Source of the DNA: Shimia haliotis
GTDB taxonomy: Bacteria > Pseudomonadota > Alphaproteobacteria > Rhodobacterales > Rhodobacteraceae
Reading direction: 5' to 3'
NCBI RefSeq assembly: GCF_900114415.1
Contig: NZ_FOSZ01000001.1
Span: 930,001 to 994,000, forward strand
DNA: 64,000 nt
Shown piece after piece: positions 44,102-51,127 of the stretch. Under the pieces are notes generated by a model. That model saw only the letters and a list, made by a program, of their open reading frames with translations, did no database searches and had not been told where the DNA came from. Position 1 is the stretch's first letter. Each line of letters opens with the position of its first letter. The position numbers and the translations under genes are program-made.

Positions 44102-44515
44102 TCACGCCGCCACAAAGTCGAGTGCACCGGCGGAGGCCATCGACAGCTCATAGGTCGCCTCGCCATTGTGGTTGCCCGCATACTCAATCGCGCTGATCTG
44201 GAACGGCCCCTCCACGGTGCCAAAATCAGGGATAATCACCTGAAAACCTGGCGTTTCCCCGTCAAAGAAGATCTGCCGAGCGCGCTCATCCGTGTTGGCG
44301 TCCTTAAACACCCCCGACCCGCTGATCGCCGCCGACTTCACGCCCGCCCCGCTCAACAACTCGCGCCAGCCGCCCTGGCTCTCAAGCGAGGTCACATCGA
44401 CGCTTTCCGCGTTAAAGCTGATCCGCGTCGCGCGCAGCCCCGCCACCGTTTCAAACTGACCATCACCGGTCAAATCCACCTTGATCAAAAGATCCTTGCC
44501 GTTCTGGGCACCCAT
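44102..44515 (-). CDS. GTA gp9: major tail tube protein
   Basis: The 137-residue protein has the start GAQNGKDLLIKVDLTGDGQFETVAGLRATRISFNAESVDVTSLESQGGWRELL, the major tail protein family of gene transfer agents and related siphophages. It polymerises into hexameric rings to form the tail tube. It precedes the chaperone-like genes, as expected. An intact start lies 14 bp after the g8 stop. Confidence 0.94.
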   Translation of the reverse strand: MGAQNGKDLLIKVDLTGDGQFETVAGLRATRISFNAESVDVTSLESQGGWRELLSGAGVKSAAISGSGVFKDANTDERARQIFFDGETPGFQVIIPDFGTVEGPFQISAIEYAGNHNGEATYELSMASAGALDFVAA

Positions 44516-44529
44516 TGTCTCACTCCTGC

Positions 44530-44946
44530 TTATGTTTGCGTGTCTTCGATCCGCGCCCGAAACCGCAGATCAATCCGGCGCAGATTTGCGCTTGTGTCCT
44601 TGCGCGCCGAGGCGCGGTCGAAATTCAAGTAAACCAGCGTCCCGCGTGCTAGCGTCAGCTCCGCACCCACCAGCGCATCACAGACCGCCACCGCCGCCGC
44701 TTTGGCCCGTGCATAGCCCGCCTGATCCGCAATCACGCTGACCTCGAACCGATGCTCCGCGCCCTGCCCGCTCTTGTCTGACCGATCCAGCACGGTTTCC
44801 CGCCCGAGGCTGACAAAAAGGTCCGGCACCGCGCCCGACGGCACCGCGTCATAAATCGCGCTGCCCACCTCTGCGACCACCGCCGCATCGGTGCTCAGGG
44901 TCGCGTAAACAGCCTGCTGAAGGGCTTCCGCTGCGCCATAACTCAT
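44530..44946 (-). CDS. GTA gp8: DUF3168 tail terminator protein
   Basis: The 138-residue protein is a DUF3168 family member: AAEALQQAVYATLSTDAAVVAEVGSAIYDAVPSGAVPDLFVSLGRET, then HRFEVSVIADQAGYARAKAAAVAVCDAL. It caps the top of the tail tube and connects it to the head completion proteins. ATG at 44946 overlaps the g7 stop by 4 nt (ATGA). The extra nine codons upstream are within g7. Confidence 0.92.
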   Translation of the reverse strand: MSYGAAEALQQAVYATLSTDAAVVAEVGSAIYDAVPSGAVPDLFVSLGRETVLDRSDKSGQGAEHRFEVSVIADQAGYARAKAAAVAVCDALVGAELTLARGTLVYLNFDRASARKDTSANLRRIDLRFRARIEDTQT

Positions 44947-45287
44947 GTCGCCACCTCTTCCACCGCCAGACATTGCAGATACCGTCCCTTGGCGTCCCGC
45001 TCGCTCACCGACTGAATGGCAAACACCCGCGCCCCTTCGACAAAACGCTGCCCTGCAACCGGCCGCTGTTCCGCCCCATGCGGCACCCCGCGCACCGTGA
45101 TCCGATACCGCGCAGTGGCCAGCGACACCTCACCGCCATCGCGTTCCCGCCCTGTCAACGACGTGACCTCGGCCCAGACCGTCCCCAAGGCTTGCCAGGA
45201 TCTTGCAAACCCGCCGGCCCCATCCGGCGCCTGCACGGGCGCCTCAAGCACCAACTGGCGGGACAACGTCACCGTCAACGCGCTCAT
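44943..45287 (-). CDS. GTA gp7: head closure (head-tail stopper) protein
   Basis: The 114-residue protein has LSRQLVLEAPVQAPDGAGGFARSWQALGTVWAEVTSLTGRERDGGE, followed by ATARYRITVRGV and VEGARVFAIQSVSERDAKGRYLQCLAVEEV, the phage head-tail joining family. It closes the portal channel after packaging. ATG at 45287 overlaps the g6 stop by 4 nt. Confidence 0.92.
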   Translation of the reverse strand: MSALTVTLSRQLVLEAPVQAPDGAGGFARSWQALGTVWAEVTSLTGRERDGGEVSLATARYRITVRGVPHGAEQRPVAGQRFVEGARVFAIQSVSERDAKGRYLQCLAVEEVAT

Positions 45288-45877
45288 TGCACCGCCCCCA
45301 GCCGCATCGGGCGATAGCGCTCCAGAAGGCTCGTGACACCAAAGGGCATACACCCGCCCTGCAACGCTGTGTCATGGCGATACTCATAATAGTGCGCCGC
45401 CAGCATCAGCACCGCCTGCCGCAGATCGACCGGCACATCCGTCCAGCCCGCGCCAAACCCCGCAGTGAACTGCACCGTCGCTGATCCACCGTCAGGCACC
45501 ACCGGCAAACAGGTCGACGTGCTGCGTACCTCGGGCACCTGCCTGTCCGCCACCAAGCGATAGCTTGATGACGCCACAGTCACGACTTCCCCCGCACGGT
45601 TGGTCAACGCCAGCCCCGTCACCGCGCTCACCGGCGCCACCGGCAAGCCCTGCGCATCCACCCCGCGCCAACCTTCCAAAGTCCAGCTGAAGTCACGTTC
45701 AAGCAGCACCTTGCCCGTCCGCGCCTCCACCGCGCTCAGGGCCGCCCGCAAAAAACTCTCCAACACCGCGTCCTGCAACGTGTCTTCGGAAAAGCCCGTG
45801 CCAAGCCGCAAATGCTCTCGGAACTCTGCCACCGGAAGCCCCGCTGAAGGCACTTCAGTTTCTTCGACCAACATCAT
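45284..45877 (-). CDS. GTA gp6: head-tail connector (adaptor) protein
   Basis: The 197-residue protein is of the phiE125 gp8-type connector family: LPVAEFREHLRLGTGFSEDTLQDAVLESFLRAALSAVEARTGKVLLERDFSWTLEGWRG and the C-terminal VPVDLRQAVLMLAAHYYEYRHDTALQGG. It binds beneath the portal. GGAG precedes two consecutive ATG codons (45877, 45874). A 139-bp non-coding gap containing a hairpin separates it from the capsid gene upstream, one of only two sizeable gaps in the cluster. Confidence 0.92.
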   Translation of the reverse strand: MMLVEETEVPSAGLPVAEFREHLRLGTGFSEDTLQDAVLESFLRAALSAVEARTGKVLLERDFSWTLEGWRGVDAQGLPVAPVSAVTGLALTNRAGEVVTVASSSYRLVADRQVPEVRSTSTCLPVVPDGGSATVQFTAGFGAGWTDVPVDLRQAVLMLAAHYYEYRHDTALQGGCMPFGVTSLLERYRPMRLGAVQ

Positions 45878-45979
45878 GGAATTACTCCAAAATACTCAAA
45901 AGAAGTTGGGCGCGCGCGCCTCACGTCGCTTCAACGGAGGGGATAAGCCAGACAACGCAAAGGCATGTCACGCGCGCCC

Positions 45980-46007
45980 GGATCAGGCGGCCAAGACCGC
46001 CCGATCC
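45980..46007. promoter_or_regulatory. Hairpin between capsid (g5) and g6
   Basis: GGATC-A-GGCGG (45980-45990) pairs with CCGCC-C-GATCC (45997-46007), 10 of 11 positions paired, 6-nt loop. It lies 10 bp after the capsid stop on the minus strand and lacks a U-run. It could stabilise the capsid message or attenuate downstream expression. Confidence 0.5.
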
Positions 46008-46016
46008 ACCCGAAAA

Positions 46017-47198
46017 TCAGCTCACCGCAAAGCGCAGCAGCTTGATCGCGGCAAAATCGCTGACGTCGCCGCCAATGCGTTTGGTGGCGTAGAACATCAC
46101 ATGCGGCTTGGCGCTGAACGGATCGCGCAACACACGCAGATCTGGACGCTCCGCCACCGTGTAACCGGCGCCAAAATCACCGAATGCAATCGCATCCGCG
46201 CCGCTCGCAATGTCCGGCATATCCTCGGCAATCAGCACCGGATAGCCCAGCAGACGCGCAGGCTCCCCCGCCGCCAGACCATCGGACCACAGGAAACGGC
46301 CATCGCCATCCTTCAGCTTACGCACCGCCCCTGCGGTCTTGGAATTCATCACAAAAGACGCGTTCGCGCGATACTGCGCCCCCAGCGCGTAAACCACGTC
46401 GATGATGCCGTCACCGCCATTGAAATCACCGTCCACACCGGTCGCCACATAGCCGATATTGCCCCAGCTCCAGCTTGCATTGTCCACCGCCGTGTGGGTC
46501 ATGATGCCCGTCGGTTTGTCCACACCATCGCCATTGATAAACGCTGCTGCTTCGGCACGCGCAAATTTGTCCGCAATGCGCCCCGCCAGCCAGGCTTCAA
46601 CGTCAAAAGCGCTGTCATCCAGCAGACGCTGCGACGCCTTGGGCAGCGCCGACAGTTCATGTAGCGGGATGGAAATGCGCTCAATCGTCGGCGTGCCGGT
46701 CTCCGCCGTTGCGGTGGTTTCATCCGCCCAGCCCGCACCCGTTTCCGAGCTGTCGATCAGCACGTCATAAGACGTCGCTTCCACGTTCACCACATTGGCA
46801 ACCGCACGGATAGACGCGGTGGCATTCAGCACTGACTTGATCGTCTCCGCCGTCTGCGGATCGACCAGATAGCCCCCGTCGCTGTTGACCGCGCTCGACA
46901 TCGCCTTGCCCTCAAGCTCCAGCCCGCGCAGACCGTCATCCTCACCGCTGCGCAGATAAGCGTCAAAGGCCTTCTGATGCGGGGCGTCAAAATCCGTCGC
47001 CGCCGCCAAATGCGGCCGCGCCGCGCTCACTGTCTTGCGTTCAAGCATGTTCACTCGCTCTTTCTGTTCGTCGATTTCAGATTGAAGTTCGCCCTTGAAG
47101 GACTTGATTTCACTCACAAACCCCGCCATCGCGGAGGACACCTCGGCCATTGGGGACACACCTTCCCCGGTCCGAGACTTGCTCTCGGTTCTGCTCAT
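46017..47198 (-). CDS. GTA gp5: major capsid protein (HK97 fold)
   Basis: The 393-residue protein starts with a coiled-coil scaffolding region (SAMAGFVSEIKSFKGELQSEIDEQKERVNMLERKTV) that the gp4 protease probably removes. The HK97-fold capsid domain follows: GGYLVDPQTAETIKSVLNATASIRAVANVVNVEATSYDVLID, then WADETTATAETGTPTIERISIPLHELSALPKASQRLLDDSAFD, and PVLIAEDMPDIASGADAIAFGDFGAGYTV. ATG at 47198 is used; the open frame upstream is within g4. It is intact and of family length. Confidence 0.96.
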   Translation of the reverse strand: MSRTESKSRTGEGVSPMAEVSSAMAGFVSEIKSFKGELQSEIDEQKERVNMLERKTVSAARPHLAAATDFDAPHQKAFDAYLRSGEDDGLRGLELEGKAMSSAVNSDGGYLVDPQTAETIKSVLNATASIRAVANVVNVEATSYDVLIDSSETGAGWADETTATAETGTPTIERISIPLHELSALPKASQRLLDDSAFDVEAWLAGRIADKFARAEAAAFINGDGVDKPTGIMTHTAVDNASWSWGNIGYVATGVDGDFNGGDGIIDVVYALGAQYRANASFVMNSKTAGAVRKLKDGDGRFLWSDGLAAGEPARLLGYPVLIAEDMPDIASGADAIAFGDFGAGYTVAERPDLRVLRDPFSAKPHVMFYATKRIGGDVSDFAAIKLLRFAVS

Positions 47199-47229
47199 CA
47201 GCTTGTTCCCGTCTTTGGTTAGCGACGCC

Positions 47230-47769
47230 TCAGCGCGGCGCCAGTTCTCGGCGCGCGTCCTCAAAGACCGCCGCCAGTTCCCGCAGATCCTGCGCCGGAG
47301 TCGCCTCCTTCGCCGCCACCCGCGCACTGGGCAACATCGGGAATGTCACCAACGACACCTCCCAGAGTTCCAGTTCCGTCAAGAGCCTCTCGCCCTTCTC
47401 ATTCTTCGCCGCCTTCACGGTGCGATAGCCAATCGACAACCCATCAATCGCCCCCGCCTCAATCAGCGCTGCCGCCTCGGCCCCCTTGGCCACACCGGTC
47501 AAAAGCCGCCCTTTGACCCAAAGCCCGCGCGCGTCCTCGCGCACCTCGTCCCAGATGCCAATCGGCTGCGCCGGATCATGCTGCCACAACATCTTCACCG
47601 ACCGCCCCGAGGCCCCCAGCGCCTTAAGCGACGCCGCATAAGCCCCCTTGCGCACCACATCTCCGCCGCGATCCGTCTTGCCAAACAGCGACGCATAGCC
47701 CTCGATCTTCGTGCCTTCCGCCACCGACAGCCCGTCGCCAAACCGCGCAAACTTGCGTTCCAGATCCAT
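47230..47769 (-). CDS. GTA gp4: prohead protease (HK97 family)
   Basis: The 179-residue peptidase of the U35 type shows IEGYASLFGKTDRGGDVVRKGAYAASL, VKMLWQHDPAQPIGIWDEVREDARGLWVKGRLL (catalytic His) and GLSIGYRTVKAAKNEKGERLLTELELWEVSLVTFPMLPSARV (Ser in LSIGY). It trims the capsid precursor during maturation. The start is taken at 47769, preceded by a GGTGGAT stretch. It lies 31 bp before the capsid gene. Confidence 0.94.
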   Translation of the reverse strand: MDLERKFARFGDGLSVAEGTKIEGYASLFGKTDRGGDVVRKGAYAASLKALGASGRSVKMLWQHDPAQPIGIWDEVREDARGLWVKGRLLTGVAKGAEAAALIEAGAIDGLSIGYRTVKAAKNEKGERLLTELELWEVSLVTFPMLPSARVAAKEATPAQDLRELAAVFEDARRELAPR

Positions 47770-47801
47770 ATCCACCGTTCTCACCTCTCTCGCTCCGCCG
47801 C

Positions 47802-48029
47802 TCACGGCGCTACCCCCATCACTGACTGAAACGCCTGCGCAAGGATCACCGCCACCACGCCATAGACCGTCAGCCAAAGCCGCTTCTCCAGCCGTTCAAT
47901 CAATAATTCAATCTTGTCCAACCGCCTGTTCAGGCTATCAAATTGCAGCTTCGCCACCCGCTCATGCGCCTCAAGCCGCAGACCTGGCGCGCAATCAAAC
48001 GCCTCGAATCCGAACCGTTGATCACTCAT
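47802..48029 (-). CDS. GTA gp3.5: small protein with C-terminal hydrophobic segment
   Basis: The 75-residue protein has MSDQRFGFEAFDCAPGLRLE, an amphipathic helix (LQFDSLNRRLDKIELLIERLEKRLW) and a hydrophobic tail (LTVYGVVAVILAQAF). It occupies the g3.5 slot between portal and protease found in RcGTA. Its role is not established. A single-pass membrane or head-associated peptide is likely from sequence. The start overlaps the portal stop by 8 nt. Confidence 0.82.
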   Translation of the reverse strand: MSDQRFGFEAFDCAPGLRLEAHERVAKLQFDSLNRRLDKIELLIERLEKRLWLTVYGVVAVILAQAFQSVMGVAP

Positions 48030-49197
48030 TCTGATCCTCCGACAGCGCTGGCAAACCCAGCAACGTGCGCTTCTCCGCAGCACTCAAAAACTCTGCATTC
48101 GCAACCCGCGCCCACTGTGCATCCCGCTCCCCTGACAACGCCGGCACCTGATCCAGATCGGGCTTCAGAGTGATCTCTTCACCGGCAAACCCCGCCAGCC
48201 AATCACCAACGCTCGCCGACACCCGCGTCGCCAGCGGCAACACCGTCAGCCGGTAAAACGCGCGATGCGCCTCTTGGTAATTCGCGTAGGTCGCATCCCC
48301 TTGAATTCCAAGCAGCATCGGCGGCACCCCAAAGGCCAACGCAATCTCCCGCGCCGCCGCTTCTTTGGTCTTCTGGAACTCCATATCCGACGGCGAAAAT
48401 CCCATCGGTTTCCAGTCCAACCCGCCTTCCAAGAGCATCGGCCGCCCCGCATTGCGCGCACCTTGATGATGGCTCTCCATCTCCCCGACCAGACGGTCAT
48501 ACTGATCCGAACTCAGGCTGCCTTGCCCCTCGGCCCCGCGATACACAATCGCCCCCGATGGCCGTGCCGCATTGTCCAAAAGCGCCTTGGACCAGCGCGA
48601 CGCGCTGTTGTGCACATCAATCGCCATCGCCGCCGCCTGAAGCGGGGAAAACCCGTAGTGATCGTCCTGCGGATGAAACGCCTTCACATGGCAAATCGGC
48701 GACTGTTCCCCGACCTCAAACCGATGCTTGCGCGCGCCCACCGCATATTCGTACCCCACCGGCCAGCCATCCGCGCCGGGCACCACATTCATCCGGTCCG
48801 GACGCAATACATGCAGCTCCAGCGGCACGCCTGCCTCGCCGCCCACGGCCTCGACATAGCCGTTGCCCGACAGCAATAGCTGCCCATACAGGGCCTCAAA
48901 CAATTCCGCCCGCCCCTGCGCCGCATTGGGCGAGCGGATCAGCGACAACACCGGATGACTTTCAAACCGCTCGGTTGCGCTCTGCAACACCAGCGGCAGC
49001 GCCGCCGCCGCCTCCGCAATCAGCTTGACCGAGCGAAACCCAACCGGATTGCCAGCAAACCCCGACCGCGTCAGCGACACCGTATCGCGCGGGCTCCACG
49101 CTACACGACCAACACCATGCCACGCCATCACCGGCCCCGTCGCGCTGGCTTTTGTCTCCGGTGTCGTCGCATCCCGCCGAAAGAAATCCAATAGCAT
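48022..49197 (-). CDS. GTA gp3: portal protein (HK97 family)
   Basis: The 391-residue portal forms the dodecameric ring for DNA entry and exit. Motifs are SLTRSGFAGNPVGFRSVKLIAEAAAALPLVL, GNGYVEAVGGEAGVPLELHVLRPDRMNVV, SPLQAAAMAIDVHNSASRWSKALLDNAARPSGAIVY and REIALAFGVPPMLLGIQGDATYANYQEAHRAFYRLTVLPLATRV. ATG 49197 follows GGGAG; the preceding GTG is an alternative. A 121-bp non-coding gap separates it from the terminase gene. Confidence 0.95.
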   Translation of the reverse strand: MLLDFFRRDATTPETKASATGPVMAWHGVGRVAWSPRDTVSLTRSGFAGNPVGFRSVKLIAEAAAALPLVLQSATERFESHPVLSLIRSPNAAQGRAELFEALYGQLLLSGNGYVEAVGGEAGVPLELHVLRPDRMNVVPGADGWPVGYEYAVGARKHRFEVGEQSPICHVKAFHPQDDHYGFSPLQAAAMAIDVHNSASRWSKALLDNAARPSGAIVYRGAEGQGSLSSDQYDRLVGEMESHHQGARNAGRPMLLEGGLDWKPMGFSPSDMEFQKTKEAAAREIALAFGVPPMLLGIQGDATYANYQEAHRAFYRLTVLPLATRVSASVGDWLAGFAGEEITLKPDLDQVPALSGERDAQWARVANAEFLSAAEKRTLLGLPALSEDQNE

Positions 49198-49321
49198 CAC
49201 CTGCCGCTCCCGCTGATCTCAAAACCTTCTGTCCGCTTTGGACACTCACAGTTCTGAACCATTTTCCTTAAAGTGTTCCGACCACCTCGCACGGTCCCCG
49301 TTGCGCCTTAATTTCAATACC

Positions 49322-50740
49322 TTACAGCGCACGCATCCTTGGCCGGCGCCAACTTGCGGCGGGTTCAATCACCAATTCCGTCAAAGCCCACACAAGCGCA
49401 TCCACGCGGTCGGGCGATCCCTTGCCGTCAAAGCCTTGTCCCGTCATCGCGCACATCTGATCCTCCAACGCATCCAGATCGTGCATATGCGCCACGCGAC
49501 CCTGCTCATAGAGCGCCGCCACAGGCTCCGCCCTCGCCACCTTGCCGCGCGTCGCGCGCACCGCCTTGAACGGCACCAAAGGGTCCACCTGATTGATCAC
49601 CGACTGCACCAGATCGCCGCCCTGATTGACCTCCGCCACCAGCCGCTCCGCGCCCCATGCTTCCATCGCCGCCAGCGCCACCCGCGCCCAGGCATCCGGC
49701 GTTGCCGCCCGCACCGTGGCGTCATCCAGCACCACCGCCCGCCAGTTCTGCACCGGCCCCTTGGCGATCACACCGGCGACCACGATCCCGCATTCATCCG
49801 ACCCCGCATGGCCCGTCACCGGCGGATCAACCGCCACGACAATGCGGTCCAGCTCCGGCACATCGGCCAGCCGTCCTGAATCCAACATCGCCCGCGTCCA
49901 CAAGGCGCCCTCGCGATCCTCCAGCAGATGCCCGTCAAGCTCCTGCCGTCCTAGCCGCGTGCCCGCATACCGCGCGCGTACCTCTTCCAGAAAACTCTCC
50001 GCCAGATTGGCCCGATTGGCCTCCGTCGGCGCCGCCGTTTGCACCGTACTGGTCGCCTTCAATAGCCGCTTAAGAACGCCCACGTTGCGCGGCGTCGTCG
50101 TCACGCATTGCTGCGGATGCGCCCCAAGTCGCAGCCCGAACTGCAACTGATCCCAAGTCGCCTGACCATTGCGCCACTTTGCCAACTCATCGACCCAAGC
50201 CGCATCAAACTGCGGCCCGCGCAGCCCTTCGGGATCGTGGGCCGAAAACGCCTGTGCCACCGCCCCGTTGGGCCACACCAACCGCTTGCGCCCCGCCTCC
50301 CATGTTGGGCGCCGATCCGGCGGAGAACAGGCCAACAGCCCGCTCTCGCCAAAAATCATCACCTCGCGCACCTGATCAATGGTTTCGCCCACCAAAGCCA
50401 CCCGCCGCGCCGCGCCACTGTCCAGCGGCCCCGCGCCCTCAACCTTGGAGCGCACCCATTCGGCCCCTGCCCGAGTCTTGCCCGCGCCGCGCCCGCCGAG
50501 AATGACCCATGTTTTCCAATCGCCTTCCGGCGGCATCTGATGCGGCAAAGCCCAGAAATCAAACAGGAACGGCAGCGCCAGAAGCTCTTCCTCACTCAGA
50601 CCGTCCAGAAACTCCGCCTGCACCGTGGCAGGTGCGGAGGCGATCCAGTCGGCACCGGATCGAAGTCCGTGCCCGCTCAAGGTCGATGTCGGGGCCAATC
50701 CGACCGGCCCCTTGCTGTTTGTCGCGTTGTTCAAGGTCAC
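49322..50740 (-). CDS. GTA gp2: terminase large subunit
   Basis: The 472-residue packaging motor shows Walker A in VILGGRGAGKTRAGAEWVRSKVEG, Walker B in FDAAWVDELAKW, a coupling region TTTPRNVGVLKRLL, and nuclease-domain acidic residues in RIVVAVDPPVTGHAGSDECGIVVAG and a later SPDRVDALVWALTEL. It cuts and pumps host DNA into the head without sequence specificity in this system. GTG at 50740 is chosen because GGAGG lies 6 bp upstream, and no ATG exists before the ATPase region. This makes the N-terminus overlap g1 by 149 nt. Confidence 0.93.
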   Translation of the reverse strand: MTLNNATNSKGPVGLAPTSTLSGHGLRSGADWIASAPATVQAEFLDGLSEEELLALPFLFDFWALPHQMPPEGDWKTWVILGGRGAGKTRAGAEWVRSKVEGAGPLDSGAARRVALVGETIDQVREVMIFGESGLLACSPPDRRPTWEAGRKRLVWPNGAVAQAFSAHDPEGLRGPQFDAAWVDELAKWRNGQATWDQLQFGLRLGAHPQQCVTTTPRNVGVLKRLLKATSTVQTAAPTEANRANLAESFLEEVRARYAGTRLGRQELDGHLLEDREGALWTRAMLDSGRLADVPELDRIVVAVDPPVTGHAGSDECGIVVAGVIAKGPVQNWRAVVLDDATVRAATPDAWARVALAAMEAWGAERLVAEVNQGGDLVQSVINQVDPLVPFKAVRATRGKVARAEPVAALYEQGRVAHMHDLDALEDQMCAMTGQGFDGKGSPDRVDALVWALTELVIEPAASWRRPRMRAL

Positions 50741-50942
50741 TTTCCGCCTCCATCGCCAAGCGCACGCATTGGCGCACCTCGTACAAAACCTCGCCCGTGT
50801 TTTCGGGCAAAAGCCGACCGGCAGACCGAAGCTGCCGACACATCTCAATCAAATCATCCGTCGCCGAGCGCAGCGCGTCCCTAAGCGCGGCAATCTCCGG
50901 ATCCAGCGTCAAAGCCTGCTTTGACGTTTCTGTTGGGGTCAT
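50592..50942 (-). CDS. GTA gp1: small terminase-like protein
   Basis: The 116-residue protein is a helical, coiled-coil-rich sequence (LDPEIAALRDALRSATDDLIEMCRQLRSAG, then VRQCVRLAMEAESDLEQRDKQ). It lies at the first position of the cluster, where RcGTA g1 encodes a small terminase. The last 35 or so codons overlap the N-terminus of g2 in another frame and look compositionally different (Arg/Cys-rich), so the C-terminal tail may not be conserved. The start follows AGAGG at a rather long spacing of 12 bp. Confidence 0.75.
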   Translation of the reverse strand: MTPTETSKQALTLDPEIAALRDALRSATDDLIEMCRQLRSAGRLLPENTGEVLYEVRQCVRLAMEAESDLEQRDKQQGAGRIGPDIDLERARTSIRCRLDRLRTCHGAGGVSGRSE

Positions 50943-51043
50943 AGGTGCTCATTGCCTCTCATGCGTTTTTGCCCCTCCGCACAAGCAACACGAAAAAGCG
51001 GCTCCGGATGATCCGAAGCCGCTTTCTGCGTGTCTTCCAGCAT
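50939..51043 (-). CDS. Doubtful 34-codon leader ORF upstream of GTA g1
   Basis: A short frame begins ATG at 51043 and ends at a TGA that overlaps the g1 start codon by 4 nt (ATGA). It encodes MLEDTQKAASDHPEPLFRVA and 14 more residues. The overlap looks like translational coupling, but no ribosome-binding site is seen and the frame contains a terminator-like hairpin. I recognise no family. Confidence 0.2.
   Translation of the reverse strand: MLEDTQKAASDHPEPLFRVACAEGQKRMRGNEHL
50993..51025 (-). terminator. Intrinsic terminator between mltG and GTA g1
   Basis: AAAGCGGCT (50995-51003) pairs with AGCCGCTTT (51017-51025), extended by CGG/CCG. The A-run at 50993-50997 gives a U-run in the minus-strand transcript. 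It lies about 50 bp upstream of the g1 ATG and 103 bp after the mltG stop. Confidence 0.75.
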
Positions 51044-51127
51044 CGTGGATCTGCGCCACTGCTGATAAGCTATGTCCGTGTGCGGGGCCTTACCCCACCG
51101 CGCGCGCCAAGCCGCTGGCCAGCAACA

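Noticed and set aside
37026-50942. Interpretation of the block as an ordinary prophage
   Set aside because: There is no integrase, repressor, replication or lysis gene and no attachment repeat. The gene order and short tape measure match a gene transfer agent.
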